Assembly (NCBI RefSeq): GCF_026745355.1
Contig: NC_079202.1
Span: 28,325,748 to 28,389,747, forward strand
Origin: Beta vulgaris subsp. vulgaris
Lineage: Eukaryota; Streptophyta; Magnoliopsida; Caryophyllales; Amaranthaceae
Reading direction: 5' to 3'
Length of the DNA: 64,000 nucleotides
Numbering within the stretch: the first letter of the stretch is position 1; the number at the start of each line of letters is the position of its first letter. Shown one piece after another: positions 33,161 through 44,515 of the stretch. The position numbers and the translations under genes are program-made. The notes beneath the pieces are model-generated. The model searched no databases, was not told the DNA's origin, and saw only the letters and a list, made by a program, of their open reading frames with translations.

Positions 33161-33261
33161 TGAAGAGTCATGATGGAACTTGAACTCCATGAAAACCTTC
33201 AAGAAGCTTCGAAAATCACCATGGTTGTTCCATGAGTATCCAAGAACAAGGATCCATATTG

Positions 33262-34191
33262 GGCATGTGGTGAAATTACATGGGGTTCCAAGGGATATCA
33301 TTTTTTATCGTGATTCGAGGTTTCTATCAAAATTATGGAAAAAGGTCCAATTAAATCTTAGGACAACATTAAAGATGAGTACAACTTTTTATCCTGCGAC
33401 TGATGGTCAGACTGAGAGGACTAACCAAACCATGGAGGATATGCTGAGAGCGTGTGCTACTGATTTCCAAGGTGGTTGGGAGGACCAATTAGACCTGATT
33501 GAATTTTCTTCCAACAATAGCTATCATGCAAGCATTAAGATGGCACATTTTCAGGCATTATATGGGAAAAAATGTAGATGTCCCATTTGTTGGAATGATT
33601 TTAGTGAAAATATAGTCTTGGGGACATAATTTTTTGAGGAAATCGTTAGGAATGTCAAACTGATCCAGGCTAGAATTCAAGCTGCTCAACATAGACAAAA
33701 TAGTTATTATGACTTGAAATGGCGCAAAGATGAGTATGCAATAGGTGATAAAGTGTTTTTGAAAGTATCACCCACTAAGGGCGTCATGAGATTTGGGAAA
33801 AAAGGTAAGTTAAGTGCCAAATATGTAGGCCCATATGAGATTTTGGAGCGATTTGGGAAAGTAGCCTATAGGTTGGCATTGCCAATGGAGTTTGAGAAGA
33901 TGCATGATGTGTTCCATATTTCCCAACTCAAGTGATATATCCCTAATGAGTGTCATGTCCTAGAGCCTGAGTGGATCCAGATTGATAGTAGCCTCACATA
34001 TGAGGAAAGACCTGTTAAGATTCTTGACATGAAAGTGCATAGTACACGCAATAAGGACGTCCATATTGTGAAAGTACTTTAGTTTAGCCGCGAGTCTGAA
34101 GAGGTAATGTGGGAAGCCGAAGACAAAATGAAGAAGAAATATCCAGACTTGTTCCTTGAGGTGAGTTACGAGGGCACAACTCGTTTTCTTT
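33262..34191 (+). pseudogene. Ty3 integrase C-terminal part and chromodomain, second plus-strand family
   Basis: Begins inside the integrase core at HVVKLHGVPRDIIFYRDSRF (second catalytic Asp), then [20 protein letters not shown] (catalytic Glu) and YHASIKMAHFQALYGKK. A stop near 33627 is followed by WRKDEYAIGDKVFLKVSP, GKLSAKYVGPYEILERFGK, HDVFHISQLK, a CGA-to-TGA stop and the chromodomain EERPVKILDMKVHSTRNKDV, with another Trp-to-stop change near 34079. It is related to the minus-strand fragment at 46100-46655. The upstream pol is absent. Confidence 0.85.
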
Positions 34192-34466
34192 AAGGAAGAT
34201 AGAATGCGATAGAATTTCGCGCTTTTTGGTATTTTTATGAGATTTTTATGCTTCTTTTGTCGATTTGCACATATTGGTGCAAAATACATAGATTCTCTGC
34301 ATAAGAAAATGTGTTCATGAGTAAAAACAAGTGTTTTAAAGTTGCTCAAAGTGCGCACATGCGTGACACAATATTTCTCAAATGAAAGACGAGTTTAAAA
34401 CTTTTCAAAATGTGTGAGTTTTTCGTGTCAAGTTTCAGGACGAAACTTCTTTTAAGAGGGGTAGAT

Positions 34467-37251
34467 TGTAATTCCCCGTAAATTTATGAATTCTATAAAT
34501 ATATTTTAGTATATACATATATTTATATTTAAACATAATTTAGTTTAAAATGATTTATTATTTAAAAAGGTTGACTATTTTGAAAGTCAAAAGAATTATT
34601 TAGGGGATTCAAGGAATTTAAAATATTTTTGTTAAGGCATGTTTTGAAAAATATTCGAAATACTATGTAGATTTGGAAAAGAAGTTTAAATGGGTTTGAG
34701 GAAACCCAAATTCTAAGTGGATTAGGAAAAGAATTTCTATTGATGTTAGAAGTTTTAAATCATCAATCTTATTCATCATTAAGCTCTATTAAAACCCAAT
34801 TGCCTTTTCCTAAGCCTAAAAAGAAACATACATATGAATACCTTGAACCCAAATTATACCCACACAAAAACTTTATCTCTCCTCACACTCACCAAATCGT
34901 CGGTCATCCTACTCTCTCTCCTCTCATGTTTTTCTTTTCTTTTTCTCTTTTCTTTCTTCTTCTTCAAGAAACACTTTATTCTTCACCAAGAAATTACACT
35001 TCACCACACCACCACCTCCACCACTGCCGCCGACCAGTTGTTGTTGCCGCCGCTGCCAGTGGGTGCCAGCGCCTCTTCTTCCTTGTTCTCTTTGTTTTGT
35101 TGGTTTACTTCTTTTCTTCCTCCTCAAGTTTTGATTAAATATTATCTTTTTATATTTTTTTTAATACTAATTATGATTATTAACTTTAATTTACTTTTTT
35201 AACGATGAATCTATGATTATATAAATTATGTACTGAAAGAACAAAACTTCAAATTTGATTATTATATTTAGATTGAGTTTTTAGTTATCAAAGCATGAAT
35301 ATTTAGGGTATTAAAGATTGGAAAATCATAGTAGCATGTTATAAACTATGAAATTGTTTTAACTTATGAATTTAAACATGTTTAAGTATGTTTAAAGGGA
35401 GTTTTAATAATTTATAAGTTGTTGGAATATTAGAAAAGTTGTTATTAATGGAGTCTTATGAATTTTAATGATAAAATATTTTTAAAGGGGATTTAAAGTA
35501 TTTTAAAGTTGCTGGAATTTATTTGGAGTATTGATTTTTAATTATATTGGTTGTTTTAGGCGGAGATTACTCAGTAGGCAATTTTTAAGGTGTTAAAGGT
35601 GGCCTATCAATTTGTTTACACAAGGTACATACATACTTATGTGTTATGTGATGTAGAATCATGATTTTAGGAAGTAAAAGTTGTAGTATCATGTATAGGA
35701 AATTTGTAAGTTCATATATGATTTCTATTATGATTGGATATTACATGTTTTACGTTTGTGTGCGAACATGTAATATGAGATTTGATTATAAGTTGAATAT
35801 CATGTTTGTATGGAATATTGATGCAAGCATGTTGGTTGGGAACTTTATTTATTAAGTCACATGGGAGAATTAATATATTTTTATTGAGTTGGATCATGTT
35901 TAAATCATGTGTTCCCTTATATTATTATTTTAACTACTCTATGAGGACTATGGGCCTTATTTGGTAAGTTGATAATTTATGCATTTGAAAGGTAAGTTGG
36001 TTATTGGGTAGGTTCAACAAATAAGAAGGATTGAAATAAGAAAGAATTAATCTTGGGTTGTAAGTTGTATGATCACTTATTTAATCCTAAGATAAAGAGG
36101 AATTAAGTTGTGAATGTTTGATTACATGTGTTTGCATTGCTTGTGTGTCATAACAAGTAATAATTGGCAAATCATGTAAAGTGTAACGTGGATAGTAATA
36201 AACTTTAGACTGGTGCACGTATGAAGTTGGGCAATCGGGAGTTTGGGTACATGGTGAGCTTGCCATTTGGCTTTTTCTGAGAATTGAATTTATCACCGTT
36301 CCTACTTTTTATTCAAAGGTTTCTCGATATCGTGGTCATTATGAAATACGGAGTCGCACCTGTATTTCGTCTTCCTAGGTCGGTGATGGTTGGTTTTTAG
36401 TTAGACAACTCGGTCCAATAACTATTCTGTTAAAGTAATAAAAAGATGGTTAAAGTTTAGTTTAGTAAAAGTTATTTGCAGATTGTTAGATTGTTATATT
36501 ATTATTTATCCCTGCTTATTAATTATTAGTATCATGTTTGTAATATTATTTATTATTAAGTACTCCCTCCGTTTCCTAAAGATCTTCCCACTTACTGTTC
36601 CTACAGATACCAAGGAAAATCAAGTTGTGTGGGGCATGGTGTGAGTAAAGTAGGAGGGAGAAAGGGGTTAAGATAAATAAACAAATAAAAAGGGGTTAAA
36701 GTAGGAGAGAGAAAGGGAGTAAAATTGAATTAATAATGTAATGGTGGACCATATGATAGTGACATGAGAGGGTAAATAGGGAAATTTGTTTTGCCAAATA
36801 AGGAATAAAGCAAAAGAGGGAAGATCTTTTGGAAACACCCTTAAACGGAAAGAGGGAAGATCTTTAGGAAACGGAGGGAGTAGTACTCAACTTTGCTAAT
36901 CACGTGCTTTTTTTTGTGTATGTTGATTATGGCTTTGCCTTATTGATCCTGTGATGACCTATTTTGGTGAGCAGATTCATTGACATCTACAAGTTTGCAG
37001 ATGGTGCATCATGGAAATTTGGGAATGGAGAGCTTGTGTAACAGATTGAGTTAATTATTGTTTTTAGTAGGAACTTATTATTTAAGTTTGGTTTGAAGTT
37101 AACATTAATAGTGCGTTTGTTTTTAAAGTACTTTGTTTATTTATTATAAATAAGTCGATACGTTATCACACGGGCGATAATGCTTTGATGATTCTCTGAG
37201 TTTTATATTGAAAATATATTTTGTAAAAGAGAGAATTATCGAGGTGTTACA
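34467..37251 (+). repeat. 3' LTR of second plus-strand Ty3 family
   Basis: Preceded by the polypurine tract TTTTAAGAGGGGTAGAT. Starts TGTAATTCCCCGTAAATTT and ends TCGAGGTGTTACA at 37251. Its right edge abuts RT of a minus-strand element, which suggests insertion into that element. It includes a GC/CCACC-rich stretch (34980-35085) and a Stowaway MITE (36563-36880). A homologous LTR lies in opposite orientation at 44516-45829. Confidence 0.83.
36563..36880. mobile_element. Stowaway MITE, 318 bp
   Basis: Perfect 27-bp terminal inverted repeats, starting CTCCCTCCGTTTCCTAAAGA, flanked by TA on both sides. This is the plant Tc1/mariner-type MITE signature. Inserted in the LTR at 34467-37251; non-coding. 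Confidence 0.92.
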
Positions 37252-37581
37252 CATTCTATATGGAGCCTTTGAAATAGGTCCGGTTCCTGGCATTAAGTAT
37301 ATGGTGAACTCAAGATCCCTAATAGGTGGCACACCCGACATCTCTTCAGGAAACTCAGCTACGACCGGGATCTCCCTATTCTCATCTTTCTTCTCAGTCC
37401 TCTGAACTCCACTTAAGAAAAACGGACACCGCTTCTTCGCATAAGATTGAATTCTCATCGCAAATACTATCTTCACTCCATTCTCCTTCCCAAGCTTCCT
37501 ATAAGTCACCCTATCTTTCTTAGGGCCGACTAAGGACACCTTCTGGGCCTCACAATCAATATGAGCCTTGAATCTTCCCAA
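37252..37581 (-). pseudogene. Ty3 protease end and RT start, third family (truncated)
   Basis: Reads leftwards: [20 protein letters not shown] (protease end), the linker [19 protein letters not shown] and RT block 1 SKAPYRM. It is then cut by the LTR edge at 37251. A TGA replaces Trp between the preceding gag-protease frame and this one (LGMD stop LGRF). The rest of pol is not in the window. Confidence 0.82.
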
Positions 37582-38995
37582 TCAATCCATCCCCAAAACT
37601 ATATCAAGGTCTGACAAGTCAAACTGAACTAAGTTGGACAGAAAGTTCATCCCAACTATCACTAAAGGTACTTGATTATGCAACCTAGTATGATTAAACA
37701 TCTCCCCTGATGGCAATGCAATTTCTAATGAAATAGACACTGGACTGCTTGACTGGAGATTTTCTACTAAAGTGCTTGAAATAAATGAATGACATGCTCC
37801 TAAATCAAATAACACTTTGACAGACAAGAAATTAATGAAAAAGGTTCCAACTACTACCTCATAAAAATTTTGATGCTCACGTTGGTTCATGACGAAAACT
37901 CTGCCATTAGACTGATTCTCCATCTCTGGTTTAACACTAGCATTGGAAGAAGCTAACTTCTGTTGATCATTCTGAGGGGCCTTACTACTCGGGTCAGGTT
38001 TGAATGTAAGTTCTCCACCAACTTTTCTAAAACAATCATACTCCCGGTGCCCCAATTTCTGACAATAATGGCATGTCACCAAGTTGCCCTGACAATTCTT
38101 TCCAGGGTGGTTCTTATCACACCTTTAAAAAGGATTCTCTCAACTTTCTTCCCATTTCCTTGGTTCCTAATAGGCTTCCGACTAGGGTACCTATTGTTTT
38201 TTTGAGTTTGGTTAAATCCACCATTGCGTTTAGGCTTCTTATCTCCACTTTGTTTGTTCCCATTTTTGTTATACTTCCTCTTTTCCCCAAAGGAGGTTCC
38301 TTCAAGCTCTCTTCCTTTAATCCCATATAAGTGAGTGCTCTACCATAAATTTTATCAAGAGTCTCAAAAGTTACACCTCCCAGCTTACTTTGGAGAGTTA
38401 AGATTAACCCTTGCTCAGAACTTTGGGCCTTCAAAGTCTCAGATAGTACTATCTCATGTGCGAACCTCATTAACGCCAAAAATTCACTATAATACGCATT
38501 AATAGACGTAGTCTCCATCCTCAGATTGGTGAATTCCATAGCCTTTTGTTTCTTAAGTATGGAGGATAAAACTTAGTCCTAGAGGCATCTTTAAACTCGT
38601 TCCACCCAAAGTCCGGATCCTCTAAAAGATCATCTTTCCTTTGTTTCCACCATAGGTCTACCTCATCTCAAATAATAAATAGAATTATTAACTCTAAGGT
38701 TTTCAGGGCACACTATAGCATCAAAAAACTTATCGAATTCTCAGATCTAGTTTTCTAAGATAGGTGGGTCCTCTTTCCCATGTTAAGTCAGAGGTTTGAC
38801 AACTGCTAACCTCTTAAAGACCTCACCAAAACTATCAGTCTCACTCTGTTGGGTTTCTTGATTAGCTATCACTTGAGTGATGTTTTCAGTTATCTTTGCT
38901 AGACTTCTAACCAAAGAACTCGTACTCTTTCTCCTTTTTTCTGCCATTCTGCTAGATATAAGGGTGTTTGAGGATAAATCTCTATTAACATTCAT
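37582..38995 (-). pseudogene. Ty3 gag and protease, third family (decayed)
   Basis: From 38995: MNVNRDLSSNTLISSRMAEK and a short gag N-terminus, breaks around 38550-38780, then INAYYSEFLALMRFAHEIV with LKAQSSEQGLILTLQSKLGG (capsid C-terminus). A basic linker leads to a canonical knuckle CHYCQKLGHREYDC. The protease site reads VLFDLGACHSFIS: Asp-Leu-Gly in place of Asp-Ser/Thr-Gly, so it would be catalytically dead even without frame breaks. Upstream (right) lie a CACTA insertion, leader, primer-binding site and LTR. Confidence 0.83.
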
Positions 38996-39122
38996 AGAAT
39001 AGTTGTGTAACTACCAAACAATTCAATAAACATGTAAGTATAACTAGTTCAAAACATAGCAATCACATACTTCATATATCATGGCTAAATATTAGGCCTT
39101 ATACATAACAAATACTAAAATA

Positions 39123-40606
39123 CACTAGTGGAAAAATAAAGAAGGGTTGCGCTAAAAAAGGCCCTTAGGGCTGCGCTTTTTGACAACAGCCCTTTCAATA
39201 GCAGCCCTTCACTTTTAAGTAGGGCTGCGCTTTTCAAACGCAGCCCTTCACAACGAAGGGCTGCGTTTTTAGTTAAAAAGCGCAACCCTTCAAGCTTAGA
39301 AGGGCTGCGCTTTTTAACTAAAAACGCAGGCCTTTTGACCCAAAAAAAAAATAATAAATTGCATTTTTTTACTCCTAAATATATCTACTCATGTTGATAT
39401 TGTTTAAACAACACAAATTGTTTTATATTAAATGGTAGTTCAATCTATGTCATATAAGCAAATACTGGTTTGCATAATCCACAAAAAAAAACATCGAAAT
39501 GGTAGCAAGCATAGATTTGCATAATCTAAAAAAAAAACATCAGAATTATAAACATTGAAATAAAACAGAAAAATACAACAAAGAAATGACAAACCAAAAA
39601 ACAGAAATTAATATCCTGAAAAGAAAAACCGAAAAAAACTACATCAAAATTACCAAAAGAAAACATAGATCTATAACTCGAAAGGGGCAAAAGACTGAAA
39701 TGAATACAACATATATGTATAACAAAAAAACATCATAAATGAATACATTAGAAATGAATACAACATATATGTATTGCTTAATTAATTTCACAATATTAAA
39801 GAAAAAAAAACATAGATCTATAATCTATTAGCCCTTCACTTAACGACGAACAGAGGAGGAAACGACGGTAGTTGAGGGAGAAGGTGGTTTTTGCGCGCGA
39901 CAATGGTTGAGGGAGAAGGTGGTTTTTGCGCGCGACGGTAGTTGAACGAACGATGAACGACGAACTCGCGAGCCTCGCACAGATGGAGAAGGTGTTTTGA
40001 ATGCCGGTACATCGACGAACTCCACACACACAACTCGAAAACGAATGAGAGAGTTTGAAGGCTTTCTAGTAGATTATTCTCGAAAAAAAGAGAGGGAAGA
40101 AGAGAATGAGAGAGAGGGAGATGAGGACGGCTGAGGGAGAGGGAGAATGAGGACGGCTGAGGAGAGAGGAAGAGAATTAGGGTTTTGAATAATTGGAGAA
40201 GGAAGAGAATGGTTTGGACTTGGTGTATTGAGCGCGCGAATTTAAGCGAGTGAAGTTTCTTTTTAATATACAAAAGCCCATAAAGGGCTGCACTGCTGCG
40301 CTTTTTTTACTAGCGCAGTCCTACTAAGTCAGAAGGGCTGCGCTTTTTTTTACAAGCGCAACCCTTCACTTAGTAGGGTTGCGCTTGTAGAAAAAGCGCA
40401 GCCCTTTTGAATGTAAGAAGGGCTGCGCTTTTTCTACAAGCGCAGCCCTACTAAGTGAAAGGCGACACTTTTTTTCAAAAACGCAGCCCTTCTGTTATGT
40501 AGGGCTGCGCTTTTTTTAAAAATGCAGCTCTACAATAAAGAAGGGCTGCGTTTTGAAGAAAGTGCAACCCTTCTTGCGAAGCCCTTCCTTTTTTTTTCCC
40601 CTAGTG
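39123..40606. mobile_element. Non-autonomous CACTA (En/Spm-type) element, 1484 bp
   Basis: Ends CACTAGTGGAAAAA and TTTTTCCCCTAGTG, with a 3-bp target duplication ATA on both sides, the CACTA signature. Both subterminal regions (39140-39335 and 40283-40590) are packed with direct and inverted copies of AAGGGCTGCGCTTTTT, likely transposase-binding sites. The interior (39840-40230) is a purine-rich block with tandem GGGAGAAGGTGGTTTTTGCG units. No transposase is encoded. Inserted in the leader/gag interval of the minus-strand Ty3 element. Confidence 0.93.
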
Positions 40607-41307
40607 ATATTTGAGTGTATCAAAATATTCTTAAGACAATTAGGCCGCTTCATGGCCAAAACAAAACTATATATGTCTAAGTTATTGAAGACTTCAAACT
40701 CTGGTAGTATGTCTTAATAACATTCTCCACCTCATCAATGGCCATATAATCAGATTGGCCTGAGTATTCTCGAGGGGTAAAAAAAATACACATAATACTA
40801 TTATTTTCTCGACAATGCATCATGACTCATTTCTTATCCCATACATAGGGAATAACATATGAAATTAAGAGGAATTTAGATATTACAAGAACATCATAAG
40901 AGTAATACTAATATATGATATCTAGAAGTTCAAGATTTGTACTAGATAAACCACTATGGCTTAAAATATTTATTTCAAAAATTTTAAAGTGTACTTGATT
41001 TCAAGATATAGAATAGCCAAGGTGATTATAACTCCCAGGTAAGGAAGTTACCCACAGTCGGAGAGCCTTCCTAATTCTAGACAGAGCTTGTCACCCCAAC
41101 ATATCTACACCCTTCATCTTTCCAAATAAAAAAATATAAATATATACCTTTTTGTGGCACTAGCAAGATGCATCTATACAAATCGTCAAAAAGAAAACAA
41201 TTAAACTTAAAAAAACAATTTAGAATGAAAATACGAAACTCTATATGCCCATCTTATGTCTACCCATCAATTTTAATGTTCAACTTTTATTTTTAAGACC
41301 TGAAAAA
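40607..41307 (-). other. Leader of the third Ty3 family
   Basis: About 700 bp of AT-rich sequence between CACTA insertion and primer-binding site; no ORF. Together with 38996-39122 it would form the element's 5' leader. No upstream ORF like the other two families was recognised. Confidence 0.45.
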
Positions 41308-41316
41308 CTGATACCA
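41308..41316 (-). promoter_or_regulatory. Primer-binding site (partial initiator tRNA-Met match)
   Basis: TGGTATCAG on the minus strand, three bases from the LTR edge at 41320. The match ends after nine bases (TTTT follows). Confidence 0.75.
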
Positions 41317-41709
41317 CTTTGTAACACCCCAAATTACTCACTTTTAAATAATATTATAAATAATATTTGAGTAATTTAGGAGTATTAACCACTGACTAAC
41401 ACGCTTTCGGCAACCAACTACTAACTAACAAAATAACTTGCAGCGGAAACTTTAACCAAATAATAATAATATCTTTATTAATAAAAGTAAATATTGTCTC
41501 AATATCAATAAATAAACACTAATCTAGTGAAGATCCCTTCCTAGTATGCTCCATGCACATCCAAAATTCACCTGCAAACTGCTTACCAAAAAGGTAAACA
41601 GGGCAAAGCCAAATAGGAAAAAAGGAAATACGTCAGTATAAAATGAGTACGAAATGTACTAGATAAGTAACACTTTGTTAGTTGCAACAATTTTTCATTT
41701 CGAAAACTC

Positions 41710-41912
41710 ATCAATAATTCAAGAATAACTCTTTAAGAATAAACTATTTTCAAACACTTAATAATAATTCAAGAATAACATTTTAAGAACAAACTCTTTC
41801 CAAACACTTGAATAATAATTCAAGAAAACTTTTAAGAACAAATCTTTCCAAACACTTGAATAATAATTCAAGAATAACCTTTTAAGAAAAACTCTTTCCA
41901 AACAACTTGGAT
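41710..41912. repeat. Tandem repeat in LTR, unit about 50 bp, four copies
   Basis: Units begin AATAATTCAAGAATAAC and contain TCTTTCCAAACACTTG, with small indels between copies. Confidence 0.85.
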
Positions 41913-42680
41913 TAAAAATAATCCTGAAAACAATTCCTCTTCTTATCTCCCTTCTATTTTGCTAAGTGTGCACACCCCCCAAGCTAGTCATCCCATCACG
42001 GAGTTATATCAAGGGGTAACTATAATTGCCAACAAGTGGACTTTGAATCTCTTGATATTAATCAAGCGAAGATAATAATAATATGACTTCTAAGTCATGA
42101 ATAAACCTCCTTTCCTCACAAACAACTTTTTGAACATTCAAAGTTTATAAAAAACCAATAAACCTCTCCTTATAAAAATAATTTAATTTTCCAAAAAAGG
42201 ATAACATAACCTCTATATAAAAATGATTGATAAAAATCATTCCTTCTTTTCACTTCCAAGAGTGAATAATAAAATATTGTAACCATTTTAAATCAAATTT
42301 CTAAACCAATCCAACCATTAAATCAATAAACAACTTTATCACATAAAACCATGTTTCAAAAGATCTAGCTACATAACGTACCTTGATCTTACACAAATAG
42401 TATACTAGTATTTTCACTTATTCTTATGCTTGTGCTTTCTCATAACCAACCAATAAGTAACTTATCACATGAATTAATCATGACTTTAAACACGAATGAC
42501 CTATCATGAGCATAATATTTTTGAGTAAGAAATATGAAAATATTTTTCTTAAACCAAAAAAAATTGGAACTTGAATAATAAATATAAAACTAGAATAAAT
42601 AGGAAGAGAAAGAAGAACTTTGAAGTAAGAGAGTATAGATTCTTCAAAGTTTTTTTGTGGAAATGGCTCAAGGTATGGGG

Positions 42681-42690
42681 TATTTATAGG
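42681..42690 (-). promoter_or_regulatory. LTR TATA box, third Ty3 family
   Basis: CCTATAAATA followed by CCCC on the minus strand, a textbook plant TATA box about 370 bp into the LTR. Confidence 0.65.
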
Positions 42691-43064
42691 AGTAGAATAT
42701 GTAGTACTTAATTTCCAAAATCAAATAGTTTGTAACCTTCACCATGAATTAGGAGATTAAACCAAGATTTGTAACCTCCATCATAAATTTGGAAGTTATA
42801 GGAAAACAAAACTCCCTTCAATCAAAATAAAATCTCGTAGGAAAATATGGCCCAATTTTATTTTATTTTTTGGTTTTCTAAATTTTTTTAACTAGGATTT
42901 AATAACAAAAGCTTAACAAATTCAATTTTGGCACCATATTCCAGACAAAAGAATTTAAAACCAGTGAAAATACTAAAATATCCTTTGCTTAAAATATTTA
43001 ATTTAAAAAATAAATATTTAATTATTTTAAAAAAATACTAAAAATATGGGGTATTACAATTACC

Positions 43065-43345
43065 TCAGGGTCATCAATACCATGTACAACATACAACTCT
43101 ACACTCCTATTCTTCATAACAATGTCACTTAACTCCCTCACCTCACTGTCTGTGTACATTTTCCTAAAACCCTCATCTAATGACTTTTCCAGAACCAAGT
43201 AAATATGCTCCTGATTTTTTTGTGAGTACTACATTTCTTTGCCAACTCCTCCAACCAAAACCAACACAACTCATCTGGATCTACATCAAAAGTTCTACGC
43301 TCCCCTCCATAATACATTGCACCCTCCTCCATTTTCCTAAACAAC
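43065..43345 (-). pseudogene. Mutator-like transposase N-terminal domain remnant
   Basis: Minus-strand reading with small indels: KMEEGAMYYGGERRTFDVDP then DELCWFWLEELAKKC, and further left frames compatible with MYTDSEVRELSDIV and NRSVELYVVHGID. This Gly-Gly...DVDPD-Trp-Phe pattern resembles the PB1-like N-terminal domain of plant Mutator transposases. It is cut at 43058 by the Ty3 LTR and has at least three frame breaks. Assignment is from pattern recall only. Confidence 0.45.
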
Positions 43346-44153
43346 CCACTATACTAGAATTTTAAAGTAACACCCATAACAACAACTAACCTAACAATTA
43401 CAATCAAGGAAAAAGGGGTTACATGCAAGAAAATTTACACAAATTTTGCATAACATTAATCCACCATAACATTGCAATTAGCATCAAATTTGCCTAAAAT
43501 AGGAGAGAGATATAGAGATATTATTGCCTAAAATAAAAGTGTCATAACTATTTGAAACTTTCTAAAATAGAAAGTGTCACAACTAAATTGAAACGGAGGA
43601 AGTACATAAAAGCCTAAACTAAGTAAAAAAAAAAAAAATTACAATTTCAAAATTACTTACTTGTGCAGAAGTTTTTCTTAGCACGGATGAAACCTTGGAA
43701 GAATCCATCCACCAATGCACCTCCAATAATTGCAAATTTACTAAATTTCAAAAAAAAAAAAGAGAGAAAGATGAAACCTTGGAAGACTGTAACAATGGAC
43801 GTTTCTTGGAGAAAGGAGGAAGAAGGAAGAAGAAGGATGGAAGGAATGGAGAAAGGAAGGAAGCAGATGGTGGTTGGGCATTAAATGACTTTAGGAGGAA
43901 AAATGGTGAGTCATGACCTTTTCATCCGGTAAACAATAATAAGGCCCGTTTTTTGAAAATATCCCACAAAGGTGAGACTATTCTCAATTTTATGAAAGGT
44001 GGGACTGTTTTGGAGAGATCGGGAAAAAGTAGAATCATTCTCATCAAAAAAATCAAAAAAGAAATCAGATCGGGAACTACGAATGATTTGATTCCGCAAG
44101 GATACATAGGAATCCTCATCTCAAGGTCCGTCCGCTTCAATAAAACAAATAAA
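43346..44153. other. Intergenic stretch with a partial Stowaway-like end
   Basis: AT-rich. GAAACGGAGGAAGTA near 43589-43604 is a degenerate Stowaway end without a clear partner. 43790-43890 is purine-rich. No gene seen. Open frames over 43663-44216 are not protein-like. Confidence 0.4.
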
Positions 44154-44515
44154 GGATTTTTTAACAAGAATAATACAAACTTTTACCTGTTCTCTCGCAA
44201 TAATACAAACTTTTGATTATTTTTTAATAATACAAACTTTTGATTAAAATTCCTCCAATAGGACAATACCGGTTGTTAACTTGTTGTAGGAGGTAACAAG
44301 TTGAGATGGTTTAGGTGGGTGGGGGTTGGAGGAGGAGGGAGAAATAAGAAAGATCATTTTGTAATTTTTTTTGGACTTATTTTACAGGTTACAATTCAAC
44401 TTGACCTACTGGAGGAATTTTGATGGAAAGTTTGTACTATTAAAAAATAATCAAAAGTTTGTATTATTGCGAGAGAACGGGCAAAAATTTGTATTATTGT
44501 ATAGTTAAAAAATCC
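44154..44515. mobile_element. Foldback MITE with long inverted repeats, Mutator-like
   Basis: Inverted repeats of about 85 bp (GGATTTTTTAAC at the left end, its complement at the right; internal AATAATACAAACTTTT motifs), flanked by 9-bp sequences ACAAATAAA and ATAAATAAA (8 of 9 identical). Long repeats and a 9-bp duplication suit a Mutator-type element. The centre contains a GGTGGGTGGGGG stretch. No ORF. Confidence 0.7.

Larger units (their letters stand above)
41320..43058 (-). repeat. 5' LTR of the third Ty3 family
   Basis: 1739 bp. The minus-strand start is TGTAATACCCCATATTTTTA and the end is TTTGGGGTGTTACA. It contains a roughly 50-bp tandem repeat (41710-41912) and a TATA box (42681-42690). 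A reversed fragment of the same LTR family lies at 46665-47601. Confidence 0.87.

Noticed and set aside
34740..35202. Ser/His-rich open frames in the LTR at 34467-37251
   Set aside because: Two plus frames and one minus frame overlap in CT- and CCACC-rich LTR leader sequence with no conserved motif.
39796..40273. Ser-rich minus-strand open frames inside the CACTA element
   Set aside because: They come from the purine-rich tandem block, overlap each other in three frames and have no transposase motif.
43953..44216. Open frame at 43953-44216 as a possible gene
   Set aside because: It spans non-coding sequence into the foldback element, and both strands are open. No domain pattern was found.
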